Shown here in pieces: positions 26,342 through 33,727 of a DNA stretch of 64,000 nucleotides; the stretch's first letter is position 1; each line of letters begins with the position of its first letter. The DNA lies in the NCBI RefSeq assembly GCF_012927265.1, contig NZ_JABBGF010000001.1:2272729-2336728 (forward strand), given 5' to 3'. The notes below the pieces were generated by a model. It had not been told where the DNA came from. It saw nothing but the letters and a program-made list of their open reading frames with translations, and did not search any database. The translations under genes were made by a program, and so were the position numbers. This DNA is from Chryseobacterium cheonjiense (GTDB taxonomy: Bacteria; Bacteroidota; Bacteroidia; Flavobacteriales; Weeksellaceae).

Positions 26342-26773
26342 TTAGTTATTTTCAATAGTTAATCCTTCGTGCGCCAGTTCAAGGGTTTCGATAGCGACCT
26401 CATTACCATCTGCTTTCAAATCACTTGACTGAAGCTTCACAGGGAAAGCATTTTTCACCTTCCAGGTTACTGCCGGATTTCCGCTCTCATCCAAAAGAGA
26501 AATCGTAACAGATCTTCTCTCTACCGTGTTAAGCTGTACAGACTGGAACCATTCAAAAAATTCGTTGTCTCCCTGGAAAGTCCCCCTTTTTAAGGTGATA
26601 TTACTGAACGTCTTCAACCCCGTCATCTTCGTTTTACTGAAATCAGGGCTTGCTCCATGTCTGTACTCAATGACAGCCGTTTCTAAATTCATTCCCGATA
26701 CCTCAGTGAATCCTAATTTTGTTCCGCCCCAATCTACTTCAAAGGCAAACTTTACTAATGGATATGTACTCAT
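26342..26773 (-). CDS. Tube protein (Afp1-like), copy A
   Basis: The 143-residue tube protein shows the gp19/Hcp pattern (LVKFAFEVDWGGTKLGFTEV, FPVKLQSSDLKADGNEVAIE). It forms the inner tube through which cargo passes. Its amino acid sequence is identical to the copy at 28148-28579, with only a few silent base differences. The identity includes the short leader and the end of the upstream sheath gene, which indicates recent duplication or gene conversion. Confidence 0.93.
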   Translation of the reverse strand: MSTYPLVKFAFEVDWGGTKLGFTEVSGMNLETAVIEYRHGASPDFSKTKMTGLKTFSNITLKRGTFQGDNEFFEWFQSVQLNTVERRSVTISLLDESGNPAVTWKVKNAFPVKLQSSDLKADGNEVAIETLELAHEGLTIENN

Positions 26774-27225
26774 AATTGTATGTATATTTAATTGTTATTT
26801 AGTTTGATTTTTATGATTCCTGTAATTTGTGGGAAAAACGAAGCACAATAAATTCAGCCGGACGTACGGCTGCCATACCGATCTCGATATTCATTCTTCC
26901 TTCAAGGATATCCTGGGCAGACATGGTTTTGTTTAAGCCAACGCTTACGTAATAAGCTTCCTCAGGCTTGCTTCCTGCCAAGGCTCCGTCCTGCCACTGC
27001 TGGTTAAGGAAATTTTCGATCATGGTCTGTACACGGATCCATGTGTTGGCGGTATTGGCTTCAAAAACGAAACGTTCTGTTGCCTTCATCACAGATTCTT
27101 CCACCATGTTGAAGAAACGACGTACAGAGATGTATCTCCATTCATTGCTGTTTCCGTCTAACGTTCTTGCCCCCCAAACCAAAGTACCTTTTCCGGTAAA
27201 GGTTCTGATTGCGTTGATGGATTTT
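26342..27225 (-). repeat. Tandem duplicated block, left copy
   Basis: This block contains tube copy A, its leader and the 3' third of the minimal sheath gene. It recurs almost unchanged 1806 bp to the right (28148-29031). Differences I see are scattered single bases, mostly silent. The right boundary is approximate. Confidence 0.8.
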
Positions 27226-28124
27226 CCGGCTGTAGGATCTACGTTCAGGCTTTCCTGATCTTCATGTGAAATTTTTTCGGTTGGTGCCACTACATAGTTC
27301 AGGCCTACATTTGCAGGTGCTTTAAATACTCCTGCAGTGCTGTCTACTTTAGCATATACTCCAGCCATTGATGATGATGGAGCCATAACTACTTTTTTGG
27401 ATTCCATCGCATTTTTTGCAAGGTTGTAGAGATCAGAATCATTCGTTTTCCAGTATTCCAAAGACTGACCTCCAACCATAATAGCCGGATCATAGCTGTA
27501 CGTTAAAACCGTTTCTAATTTTGGATGGTACGCAGCTCCATATTTTAATGCTTTTGTTACGCCTAGTCTAAACTCAGCGACAGTTCCGACTACATCCATG
27601 ATCACGAATCTGTCTTTTAGCTCTGCTGCCTGATCTAAGGCCTGGTTATACAACTGGTATGCATCTGCTGCTAAAAATTCAGCATCAGGGAAAACGATAA
27701 GTGTTGGTTCATCTTCTTTTTCCAATGTTTTTAATCCGAACAACAAGCTGCCGGCAGTAGTTTCATTTCCTAAAGACGGGTTCGTTCCATATCCATTTAC
27801 AGAAACAATATAACATGGGCCTCCACCATTGGCAAAATACATTTGCATGGCATAATACATTTTGAAAGGGCTTGGTGATACAGTAGCAGTAACTGTTCTG
27901 GGTGTATTTGCAGTGGCTGCCACTATATTGAATGTAAACGCTTCATTTTTAGCTTTTCCGAAAATTGTTTCGTATTCCAACATGGAAGAAATTCTTGTAG
28001 GCTCATTTCTTGGCCCCTTATCCGTATGCCCGATAAAAGCAGGGATCGCTGTTTCTACTTGTGCTACAGATGGCGGAAATTTTGCAATTTCCTCTATGTA
28101 TGCTCCTGGTGTTTTGTAATTCAT
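26811..28124 (-). CDS. Contractile sheath protein, minimal form
   Basis: The 437-residue sheath protein starts MNYKTPGAYIEEIAKFPPSV, the usual TPGxYxEE handle, and contains YFANGGGPCYIVSV and the C-terminal WRYISVRRFFNMVEESV. These are conserved in Afp2-4. It lacks the large insertions of the other two sheaths. Its last 138 or so residues are identical to those of the 567-residue sheath. Sheath subunits polymerise around the tube and contract to drive it out. Confidence 0.93.
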   Translation of the reverse strand: MNYKTPGAYIEEIAKFPPSVAQVETAIPAFIGHTDKGPRNEPTRISSMLEYETIFGKAKNEAFTFNIVAATANTPRTVTATVSPSPFKMYYAMQMYFANGGGPCYIVSVNGYGTNPSLGNETTAGSLLFGLKTLEKEDEPTLIVFPDAEFLAADAYQLYNQALDQAAELKDRFVIMDVVGTVAEFRLGVTKALKYGAAYHPKLETVLTYSYDPAIMVGGQSLEYWKTNDSDLYNLAKNAMESKKVVMAPSSSMAGVYAKVDSTAGVFKAPANVGLNYVVAPTEKISHEDQESLNVDPTAGKSINAIRTFTGKGTLVWGARTLDGNSNEWRYISVRRFFNMVEESVMKATERFVFEANTANTWIRVQTMIENFLNQQWQDGALAGSKPEEAYYVSVGLNKTMSAQDILEGRMNIEIGMAAVRPAEFIVLRFSHKLQES

Positions 28125-28147
28125 TTTTTTTAATTTTAAAGTTAATA

Positions 28148-28579
28148 TTAGTTATTTTCAATAGTTAATCCTTCGTGCGCCAGTTCAAGGGTTTCGATAG
28201 CGACCTCATTACCATCTGCTTTCAAATCACTTGACTGAAGCTTCACAGGGAAAGCATTTTTTACCTTCCAGGTTACTGCCGGATTTCCGCTCTCATCCAA
28301 AAGAGAAATCGTAACAGATCTTCTCTCTACCGTATTAAGCTGTACAGACTGGAACCATTCAAAAAACTCGTTGTCTCCCTGGAAAGTCCCTCTTTTTAAG
28401 GTGATATTACTGAACGTCTTCAACCCCGTCATCTTCGTTTTACTGAAATCAGGGCTTGCTCCATGTCTGTACTCAATGACAGCCGTTTCTAAATTCATTC
28501 CCGATACCTCAGTGAATCCTAATTTTGTTCCGCCCCAATCTACTTCAAAGGCAAACTTTACTAATGGATATGTACTCAT
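28148..28579 (-). CDS. Tube protein (Afp1-like), copy B
   Basis: This encodes the same 143 residues as copy A at 26342-26773. The coding sequence differs by a few silent changes, such as TTCACC versus TTTACC in the region around 28261. It lies between the minimal sheath and the Ala-rich sheath. Two identical tube genes raise dosage of the most abundant subunit. They also give a target for recombination. Confidence 0.93.
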   Translation of the reverse strand: MSTYPLVKFAFEVDWGGTKLGFTEVSGMNLETAVIEYRHGASPDFSKTKMTGLKTFSNITLKRGTFQGDNEFFEWFQSVQLNTVERRSVTISLLDESGNPAVTWKVKNAFPVKLQSSDLKADGNEVAIETLELAHEGLTIENN

Positions 28580-29031
28580 AATTGTATGTATATTTAATTG
28601 TTATTTAGTTTGATTTTTATGATTCCTGTAATTTGTGGGAAAAACGAAGCACAATAAATTCAGCCGGACGTACTGCTGCCATACCGATCTCAATGTTCAT
28701 TCTTCCTTCAAGGATATCCTGGGCAGACATGGTTTTGTTTAAGCCAACGCTTACGTAATAGGCTTCCTCAGGCTTGCTTCCTGCCAAGGCTCCGTCCTGC
28801 CACTGCTGGTTAAGGAAATTTTCGATCATGGTCTGTACGCGGATCCATGTGTTGGCGGTATTGGCTTCAAAAACGAAACGTTCTGTTGCCTTCATCACAG
28901 ATTCTTCCACCATATTGAAGAAACGGCGTACAGAGATGTATCTCCATTCATTGCTGTTTCCGTCTAATGTTCTTGCGCCCCAAACCAAAGTACCTTTTCC
29001 GGTAAAGGTTCTGATTGCGTTGATGGATTTT
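28148..29031 (-). repeat. Tandem duplicated block, right copy
   Basis: Tube copy B, the identical 37-bp leader and the 3' third of the 567-residue sheath gene match the block at 26342-27225 at a constant offset of 1806 bp. The similarity fades upstream of the shared GKSINAIRTFTG codons. Confidence 0.8.
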
Positions 29032-30320
29032 CCGCTATCCGGGTCCACATTCAGCTTTTCCTGATCTTTAGCAGAGATTTTTTCGACAGGAGCCTCTACG
29101 AAATTAAGGCCTAAGTTTGCCGGCGATTTCCACACTCCTGCGGTGCTGTCTACTTTAGCATATACTCCAGCCATTGATGATGATGGAGCCAATATCACCT
29201 GTTTTGATTCAATTGCTTTTTTAGCCTGGTTGTACAATTCTGAACTTGCAGCTTTTAAATCAGCAAGATTTGCGATACCTGATGCGCCGGTTACCAAAAC
29301 ATTTGCCTCATCAAAAGCGTAGTTTAAAACTGTCTTTAATTTCGGGTGATAAGCAGCTCCATATTTTAGACCTGAGGCGTTGACTTTGCTTCTGAAAGTA
29401 TCATCATCGCCAAGAACATCCATAATAACGAATCTGTCTTTCATAAGTTCCGCCTGATCTAAGGCACTGTTGTATAACGAGTACACTTTTGTAATAGCGG
29501 TAGCATTCGCTTTAGCAGCACTAACAGCACTCGCATTTGCAGAGGCAGCCGCAGAAATTGTGGTTGCAGTGGTAAGATCAGTATCGAACGCAGCAGTAAC
29601 AGCCTGAGCAACAGCCTTGGCATCAGCAAGATTAGCAGCAGCCTGAACAGCAGCAGCGACAGCCTGAGCAGCAGCAACTTTAGCAGGATTTACGGTAGTA
29701 GCAGTAACATAGCCAGTCACTTTAGTAGCAGCAACATCCACAGCAGCCTGAAGGTTAGCAGCAGCCTGAACAGCGTCTGACACATCTTTAGCAGCGGCCT
29801 TGGCATCTGTAGCTGCAGTTTTATTATCTGTTGCAGCCTGTGCTGCTGCGGCAGCTGTATCTACATCAGCAGCATTAGGAACCAGGCCTTGAAGATCCGG
29901 AAAAACAATAAGGGTGGGCTCATCTTCTTTTTTAAGCAGTTCAAGACCGTATAGTAATGTTCCTTGTGTTGTAGATGTTCCTACGCTGACCTGATCAGCA
30001 TAGTATCCTACTGAAACAATATAACAGGGTCCTCCGCCATTGGCAAAATACATCTGCATGGCATAGTACATTTTAAAATCGCTTACTTTCGTTTGTGTTG
30101 CCGTTGCAACGCCATCTTTGAAAGCTACCGCAAACGTTTCCGGATTTGCTTTTCCGAAAAGCTGCTCGTACTCCAACATTGAAGTAATTCTTGTTGGCTT
30201 ATTCTTTGGGCCTTCCGCAGTATATCCTATAAAAGCAGGAATAGCCGTTTCAACTTGCGCTACGGAAGGCGGAAATTTTTCATGCTCCTCCACGTAAACT
30301 CCAGGGGTTTTGTAATTCAT
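28617..30320 (-). CDS. Contractile sheath protein with Ala-rich insertion
   Basis: The 567-residue sheath has the same N-terminal handle (MNYKTPGVYVEEHEKFPPSV) and a C-terminal third identical to the minimal sheath. Residues about 150-277 are an insertion made largely of Ala, Val, Thr and Asp, with internal repeats (AVQAAANLQAA and AVQAAANLADA). It sits between the VFPD strand and the LYNxALDQ helix, so it is likely to project from the sheath surface as helices. DNA at 29490-29873 has matching GCA/GCT-rich repeats. The function of the decoration is unknown. Confidence 0.92.
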   Translation of the reverse strand: MNYKTPGVYVEEHEKFPPSVAQVETAIPAFIGYTAEGPKNKPTRITSMLEYEQLFGKANPETFAVAFKDGVATATQTKVSDFKMYYAMQMYFANGGGPCYIVSVGYYADQVSVGTSTTQGTLLYGLELLKKEDEPTLIVFPDLQGLVPNAADVDTAAAAAQAATDNKTAATDAKAAAKDVSDAVQAAANLQAAVDVAATKVTGYVTATTVNPAKVAAAQAVAAAVQAAANLADAKAVAQAVTAAFDTDLTTATTISAAASANASAVSAAKANATAITKVYSLYNSALDQAELMKDRFVIMDVLGDDDTFRSKVNASGLKYGAAYHPKLKTVLNYAFDEANVLVTGASGIANLADLKAASSELYNQAKKAIESKQVILAPSSSMAGVYAKVDSTAGVWKSPANLGLNFVEAPVEKISAKDQEKLNVDPDSGKSINAIRTFTGKGTLVWGARTLDGNSNEWRYISVRRFFNMVEESVMKATERFVFEANTANTWIRVQTMIENFLNQQWQDGALAGSKPEEAYYVSVGLNKTMSAQDILEGRMNIEIGMAAVRPAEFIVLRFSHKLQES

Positions 30321-30404
30321 TTGTTAAAATTTTTAAATTAAGATTAATATATCTCGAAGTACAGCTTCGAATATTTGTTGTGACTGATTATATTTTCAGA
30401 ATTA

Positions 30405-32111
30405 TTATAATTTGTGGGAAAAATTCAGTACGATAAATTCAGCAGGGCGTACCAGTGCTATCTTTACCGTTACATTCATCGTTTTCGATTTATCTTTGTC
30501 ACCGGAGACTTCTACATTATAGGCTTCTTCCGGCGTACTTCCTGCCAACCCGCCATCGATCCACTGCTGATTAAGAAAATTTTCTATCATGGTTTTTGCT
30601 CTTAACCATGTATACGGTATATTGGGCTGGTTTATAAATTTTCCGTCGGCTAATGCTTTTCTGATCGACAGTTCAATCATATCGTAATAGCGGCGTACAT
30701 TGATATACCTCCAGATGTTTTCTTGATGGTCTTCTGTCTTTTCTTTTGCATTCAGGGTTCTGGCTCCCCAGACTAATGTTCCCTTTCCGGTAAAAGTTCT
30801 GATGGCATTGATTGATCCTGCATCATTTACATTCATATCAGACTGTTCGGAATCGGAAACCTTTTCCGTAGGGCTCACCACAAAGTTAAGGCTGACATTA
30901 GCCGGTGCTTTCCAGACTCCTCTTGTGCTGTCTATTCTTCCATAAACGCCCGCCATTGCTGAAGAAGGAGGTAAAACTACCTTTAATGATGCGATCTCTT
31001 TTCTGATCTGATGATATAAAACCGAATCAGATGATTCTAAACTTTTCAATGTTTTACCGTTTGCTGCTCCCACTTCATCCTTTACGGCAAGAATCGCAGT
31101 TTTTAATGTGTCGAACTCTTCACTGAAAACAGGGGTATCTTCCAGGTTATCAGGAATAACAAAATCATCTATTGTTCCGTCGTAAATGGCTTCTAATACT
31201 GCGTTCGCTTCTTCAATGGCGTGTATCAAATTACCTTTTGCATCACCTGCTTCATCTGCTGTTTCACTGATTTCCTCTGCAATGGCTATCGCCTGCCCCA
31301 GTAAATCTGCCAATACGAAAGGATCTGCAGATCCGCCGATAATTTCTTCACTTGCCAGGCTTTTTAATTCGTCCAATGCTGCAATTTCACCTGCATACAA
31401 GTCTGCAGTAGTTTGTCCTTGTCTTTGTAAACCGGTATGCTGGATAAGTGTTTCGGTTTCATCAAAAGTATAATTCAGAATGGTGGTTAAATGCGGAAAA
31501 TAAGCTGCGGCATAAGTGGTAAGCGCTACATTATTCCTAAGGTTGGCGAGGGTATTAAGATTATTGGATTGGGTTACAGAGTTTCCGTAAAAAGTATCTA
31601 CTATAACAAACCAATTTCTCCCGCCTGATTCTACCTTAGCAATAGCCTGATTATAAATAGTATAAAAATCAGCTTCTGATAAAGACACTGCATCAGGAAA
31701 AAGAATGAGCCTGGGTTCATCTGAATCTTCAATCAGTTCCAGACCAGTACTTAAGGCAGCTAGTTCAACTTGTCCTGATGTATAATTGCCAACTGAAAAA
31801 ATCTGACAAGGGCCGCCTCCGTTAGCAAAATATACCTGAAGCGAATAGTACATTAAAAACTGTACTTCAGGAGCTATAAGCTCTACTCCTTTATCTTCCG
31901 TATCTTTAAGCCGGATATTTTCTTTTTTCGCTTTTCCAAAGTATTTTTCGTATTCCAAAAGAGAGCTGATATTCAGTGGCTCAGTATGGTCAGCAGGGGT
32001 CAACTCAGTATACCCGATAAATACCGGAATAGCCGTATCAATAAGTGAAACTGAATTGGGAAGCCTAGTAATTTCTTCAACTGAAACACCTGGTGTAGTT
32101 GGATTTTGCAT
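30405..32111 (-). CDS. Contractile sheath protein with acidic insertion
   Basis: The 568-residue sheath begins MQNPTTPGVSVEEITRLPNS and has YFANGGGPCQIFSVGNY. It is more diverged than the other two. Residues about 226-352 are an acidic, probably helical insertion (IAEEISETADEAGDAKGN, VLEAIYDGTIDDF), placed after the ILNYTFDET strand, a different site from that of the Ala-rich sheath. As the first sheath gene of the operon it could be the baseplate-proximal or most distinct ring set, as Afp2 or Afp4 are. Confidence 0.92.
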   Translation of the reverse strand: MQNPTTPGVSVEEITRLPNSVSLIDTAIPVFIGYTELTPADHTEPLNISSLLEYEKYFGKAKKENIRLKDTEDKGVELIAPEVQFLMYYSLQVYFANGGGPCQIFSVGNYTSGQVELAALSTGLELIEDSDEPRLILFPDAVSLSEADFYTIYNQAIAKVESGGRNWFVIVDTFYGNSVTQSNNLNTLANLRNNVALTTYAAAYFPHLTTILNYTFDETETLIQHTGLQRQGQTTADLYAGEIAALDELKSLASEEIIGGSADPFVLADLLGQAIAIAEEISETADEAGDAKGNLIHAIEEANAVLEAIYDGTIDDFVIPDNLEDTPVFSEEFDTLKTAILAVKDEVGAANGKTLKSLESSDSVLYHQIRKEIASLKVVLPPSSAMAGVYGRIDSTRGVWKAPANVSLNFVVSPTEKVSDSEQSDMNVNDAGSINAIRTFTGKGTLVWGARTLNAKEKTEDHQENIWRYINVRRYYDMIELSIRKALADGKFINQPNIPYTWLRAKTMIENFLNQQWIDGGLAGSTPEEAYNVEVSGDKDKSKTMNVTVKIALVRPAEFIVLNFSHKL

Positions 32112-32204
32112 GTTTAAAAATTTAAGTTAAAGGTTATTAGTTTTTAGTTTTTGGTTTGATTATGCGTCATTACCATTATTATAATAAATTCGCACAATCA
32201 TTGA

Positions 32205-32792
32205 TTAATCGACTTTGATACTTTTTATACTTACTTCATCAATTAAATTAATATTGGTTGCTTCCACAGATTCAATCTTTATAACACTTACTTTGTATAA
32301 AGCAGAAGGCATGACTTTTCCTCCTAATAATCCCCAGATATAACTAAGCTGTTCAAAGGGAATCGAATGCAGTTCCATTCTAAACCTGAAATTTTTTTTC
32401 ACATCAGAATCAATATATTCCAGCACATTATGGGTCTGAAAAATTTCGATAACCTTCGAGATGTCGGTTAAAGATTTATCATAGGCATTACGGTTTGCAG
32501 CAATCATCAGGTATAAGTTTAGATAAGCCGGCGGATTCTGCTTTTTCATATCATAGATAATCGGATTTTCAGTTACCGCTGTTCTGGTATACCATGACCT
32601 GTTTTTTAATGTTGATTCTTCCTCCACGTTCAGCAAAGTGATAACCACTTTATCATCAAGCCCGGAGGTATCATCATCATGTTTTGCTATATCATCAACT
32701 ACGGCAATATCGCCGCTGTGCTGTCCGTCTTTTAAGCCGTTCACCGGATCATTGAGCTTATCTTTTAAAATTGTCAATACTTCTTTAATCAT
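32205..32792 (-). CDS. DUF4255 tube/sheath terminator (Afp16-like cap)
   Basis: The 195-residue protein matches the DUF4255/Pvc16 N-terminal pattern: MIKEVLTILKDKLN at the start, PAYLNLYLMIAANRNAYDKS in the middle, FEQLSYIWGLLGGKVMPSALYKV near the end. These proteins end the growing tube and fix particle length. It is the first gene of the leftward operon, 26 nt after the promoter box at 32819-32826. In Afp-type loci the cap gene is usually last, so its lead position is a variation of order. Confidence 0.9.
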   Translation of the reverse strand: MIKEVLTILKDKLNDPVNGLKDGQHSGDIAVVDDIAKHDDDTSGLDDKVVITLLNVEEESTLKNRSWYTRTAVTENPIIYDMKKQNPPAYLNLYLMIAANRNAYDKSLTDISKVIEIFQTHNVLEYIDSDVKKNFRFRMELHSIPFEQLSYIWGLLGGKVMPSALYKVSVIKIESVEATNINLIDEVSIKSIKVD

Positions 32793-32818
32793 AATTTTTG
32801 CTCTTTATTATTATGATG

Positions 32819-32885
32819 CAAACATACAATTACACTTAATCAAAAGACAAATATTTTGAGGTCCTAAACCTGTCTTTGCAGTAAA
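32819..32885 (-). promoter_or_regulatory. Promoter of the leftward eCIS operon with upstream element
   Basis: On the minus strand TTG (32850-32848) and TATGTTTG (32826-32819) are separated by 21 bp and match the Bacteroidetes consensus. The start codon follows after 26 nt. A 16-bp element, TTTACTGCAAAGACAG, lies 19 bp upstream of the -33 box (32885-32870) and recurs in front of the divergent promoter. Confidence 0.75.
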
Positions 32886-33273
32886 TACTTTTTATATTTT
32901 TTCACAGAAAGCTGAAAAACCCACTTTTATAAACAACTAAAAACCAATTAATTAATTAAAATAAATAATTTAATTTAAAAAAATAAAAATTGCCTAAATC
33001 CAGTATCAGTGAAGTTATTACACAATTTTTGAGGTGTAATTTTGAAATAAAAAAATTAGTGATTCGAAGATGTAACTACAGAGAACATATATAACCTTTT
33101 TTGCGGTTTAATAGAACGTAAATATTGATTTTACATCAGCCGCTAATTTGTTTTAATTACTGAGCTACTTTTTAATGTATAAAAGACATGCTATTTTGTA
33201 GAGCTCCAGGTTTTAAAGTTCAACACCCTACTAATCATGCAATTACACATCGCATCTTGGGAATAATTTTGTT

Positions 33274-33339
33274 TTTACTGCAAAGACAGAACAGAGACGT
33301 CTCATAATTAGCAGGATGGAATTTCTTCCTCTAATTTTG
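33274..33339 (+). promoter_or_regulatory. Promoter of the rightward eCIS pair with upstream element
   Basis: TTTACTGCAAAGACAG at 33274-33289 is the same 16-mer found before the leftward promoter. It is followed after 18 bp by TTA (33308-33310), a 21-bp spacer and TAATTTTG (33332-33339). The ATG follows after 26 nt, exactly as on the other side. A second TAATTTTG at 33264-33271 is an alternative but lacks the matching geometry. Confidence 0.7.
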
Positions 33340-33365
33340 ACCCCAATAATCTTAAAACTTAAATC

Positions 33366-33686
33366 ATGAATATCAGAAAAATTTTTGGCAAGCGCAATGA
33401 AATCATTAGCGGCCATTTCAATGAATTACGTTCAAAAATCGGCATGGCCAATCAAAATGAAGAAGATATTTTCTCTTTACGGGAAGAAATCTGCAATGCA
33501 TGTCCTTTAAAAAACGGCAACAATTGCAACGCCATGAAATGGATGAATCCGGAAACCCTGGAAGTTGCAGACTCTCCGAAAGACGGCTTCATAAGAGGCT
33601 GCGGATGCAGACTGAGTGCAAAACAGAGATCAAAACTAAGCCTTTGTCCGGCGGGTTTCTGGGGTGGCGAATTTGACAGAAAATAA
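33366..33686 (+). CDS. Small Cys-rich protein co-expressed with tape measure
   Basis: The 106-residue cytoplasmic protein has six Cys in the C-terminal two thirds: ICNACPLKNGNNC, RGCGCR and LCPAG. The spacing suggests a metal site (zinc or iron-sulfur), as inferred by eye. It is the first gene behind a promoter matched to that of the structural operon and lies 41 bp before the tape measure gene. That implies a role in assembly or regulation of the particle. I do not recognise a characterised family. Confidence 0.7.
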   Translation: MNIRKIFGKRNEIISGHFNELRSKIGMANQNEEDIFSLREEICNACPLKNGNNCNAMKWMNPETLEVADSPKDGFIRGCGCRLSAKQRSKLSLCPAGFWGGEFDRK

Positions 33687-33727
33687 TAATTCAACAACCG
33701 TCAGTACTGAAATTAAACCGATTTAAA

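Larger units (their letters stand above)
32793..33365. other. 573-bp divergent control region of the eCIS
   Basis: This region separates the leftward structural operon from the rightward Cys-rich/tape measure pair. It holds the two promoters described separately, the inverted 16-bp elements and a GAGACGTCTC palindrome at 33294-33303. The middle (32890-33260) is AT-rich and shows no gene. Confidence 0.7.

Noticed and set aside
29459..29677. Leu-rich leftward frame inside the Ala-rich sheath segment
   Set aside because: It is the shifted frame of GCA/GCT repeats and has no independent support.
28617..30320. Ala-rich sheath segment as an assembly error
   Set aside because: The reading frame stays open through the whole insertion and both flanks join conserved sheath sequence, so it looks like a genuine domain.
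33264..33271. Upstream TAATTTTG as the rightward promoter
   Set aside because: It would put the shared 16-bp element downstream of the start site, and the spacing would not match the leftward promoter as the 33332 box does.
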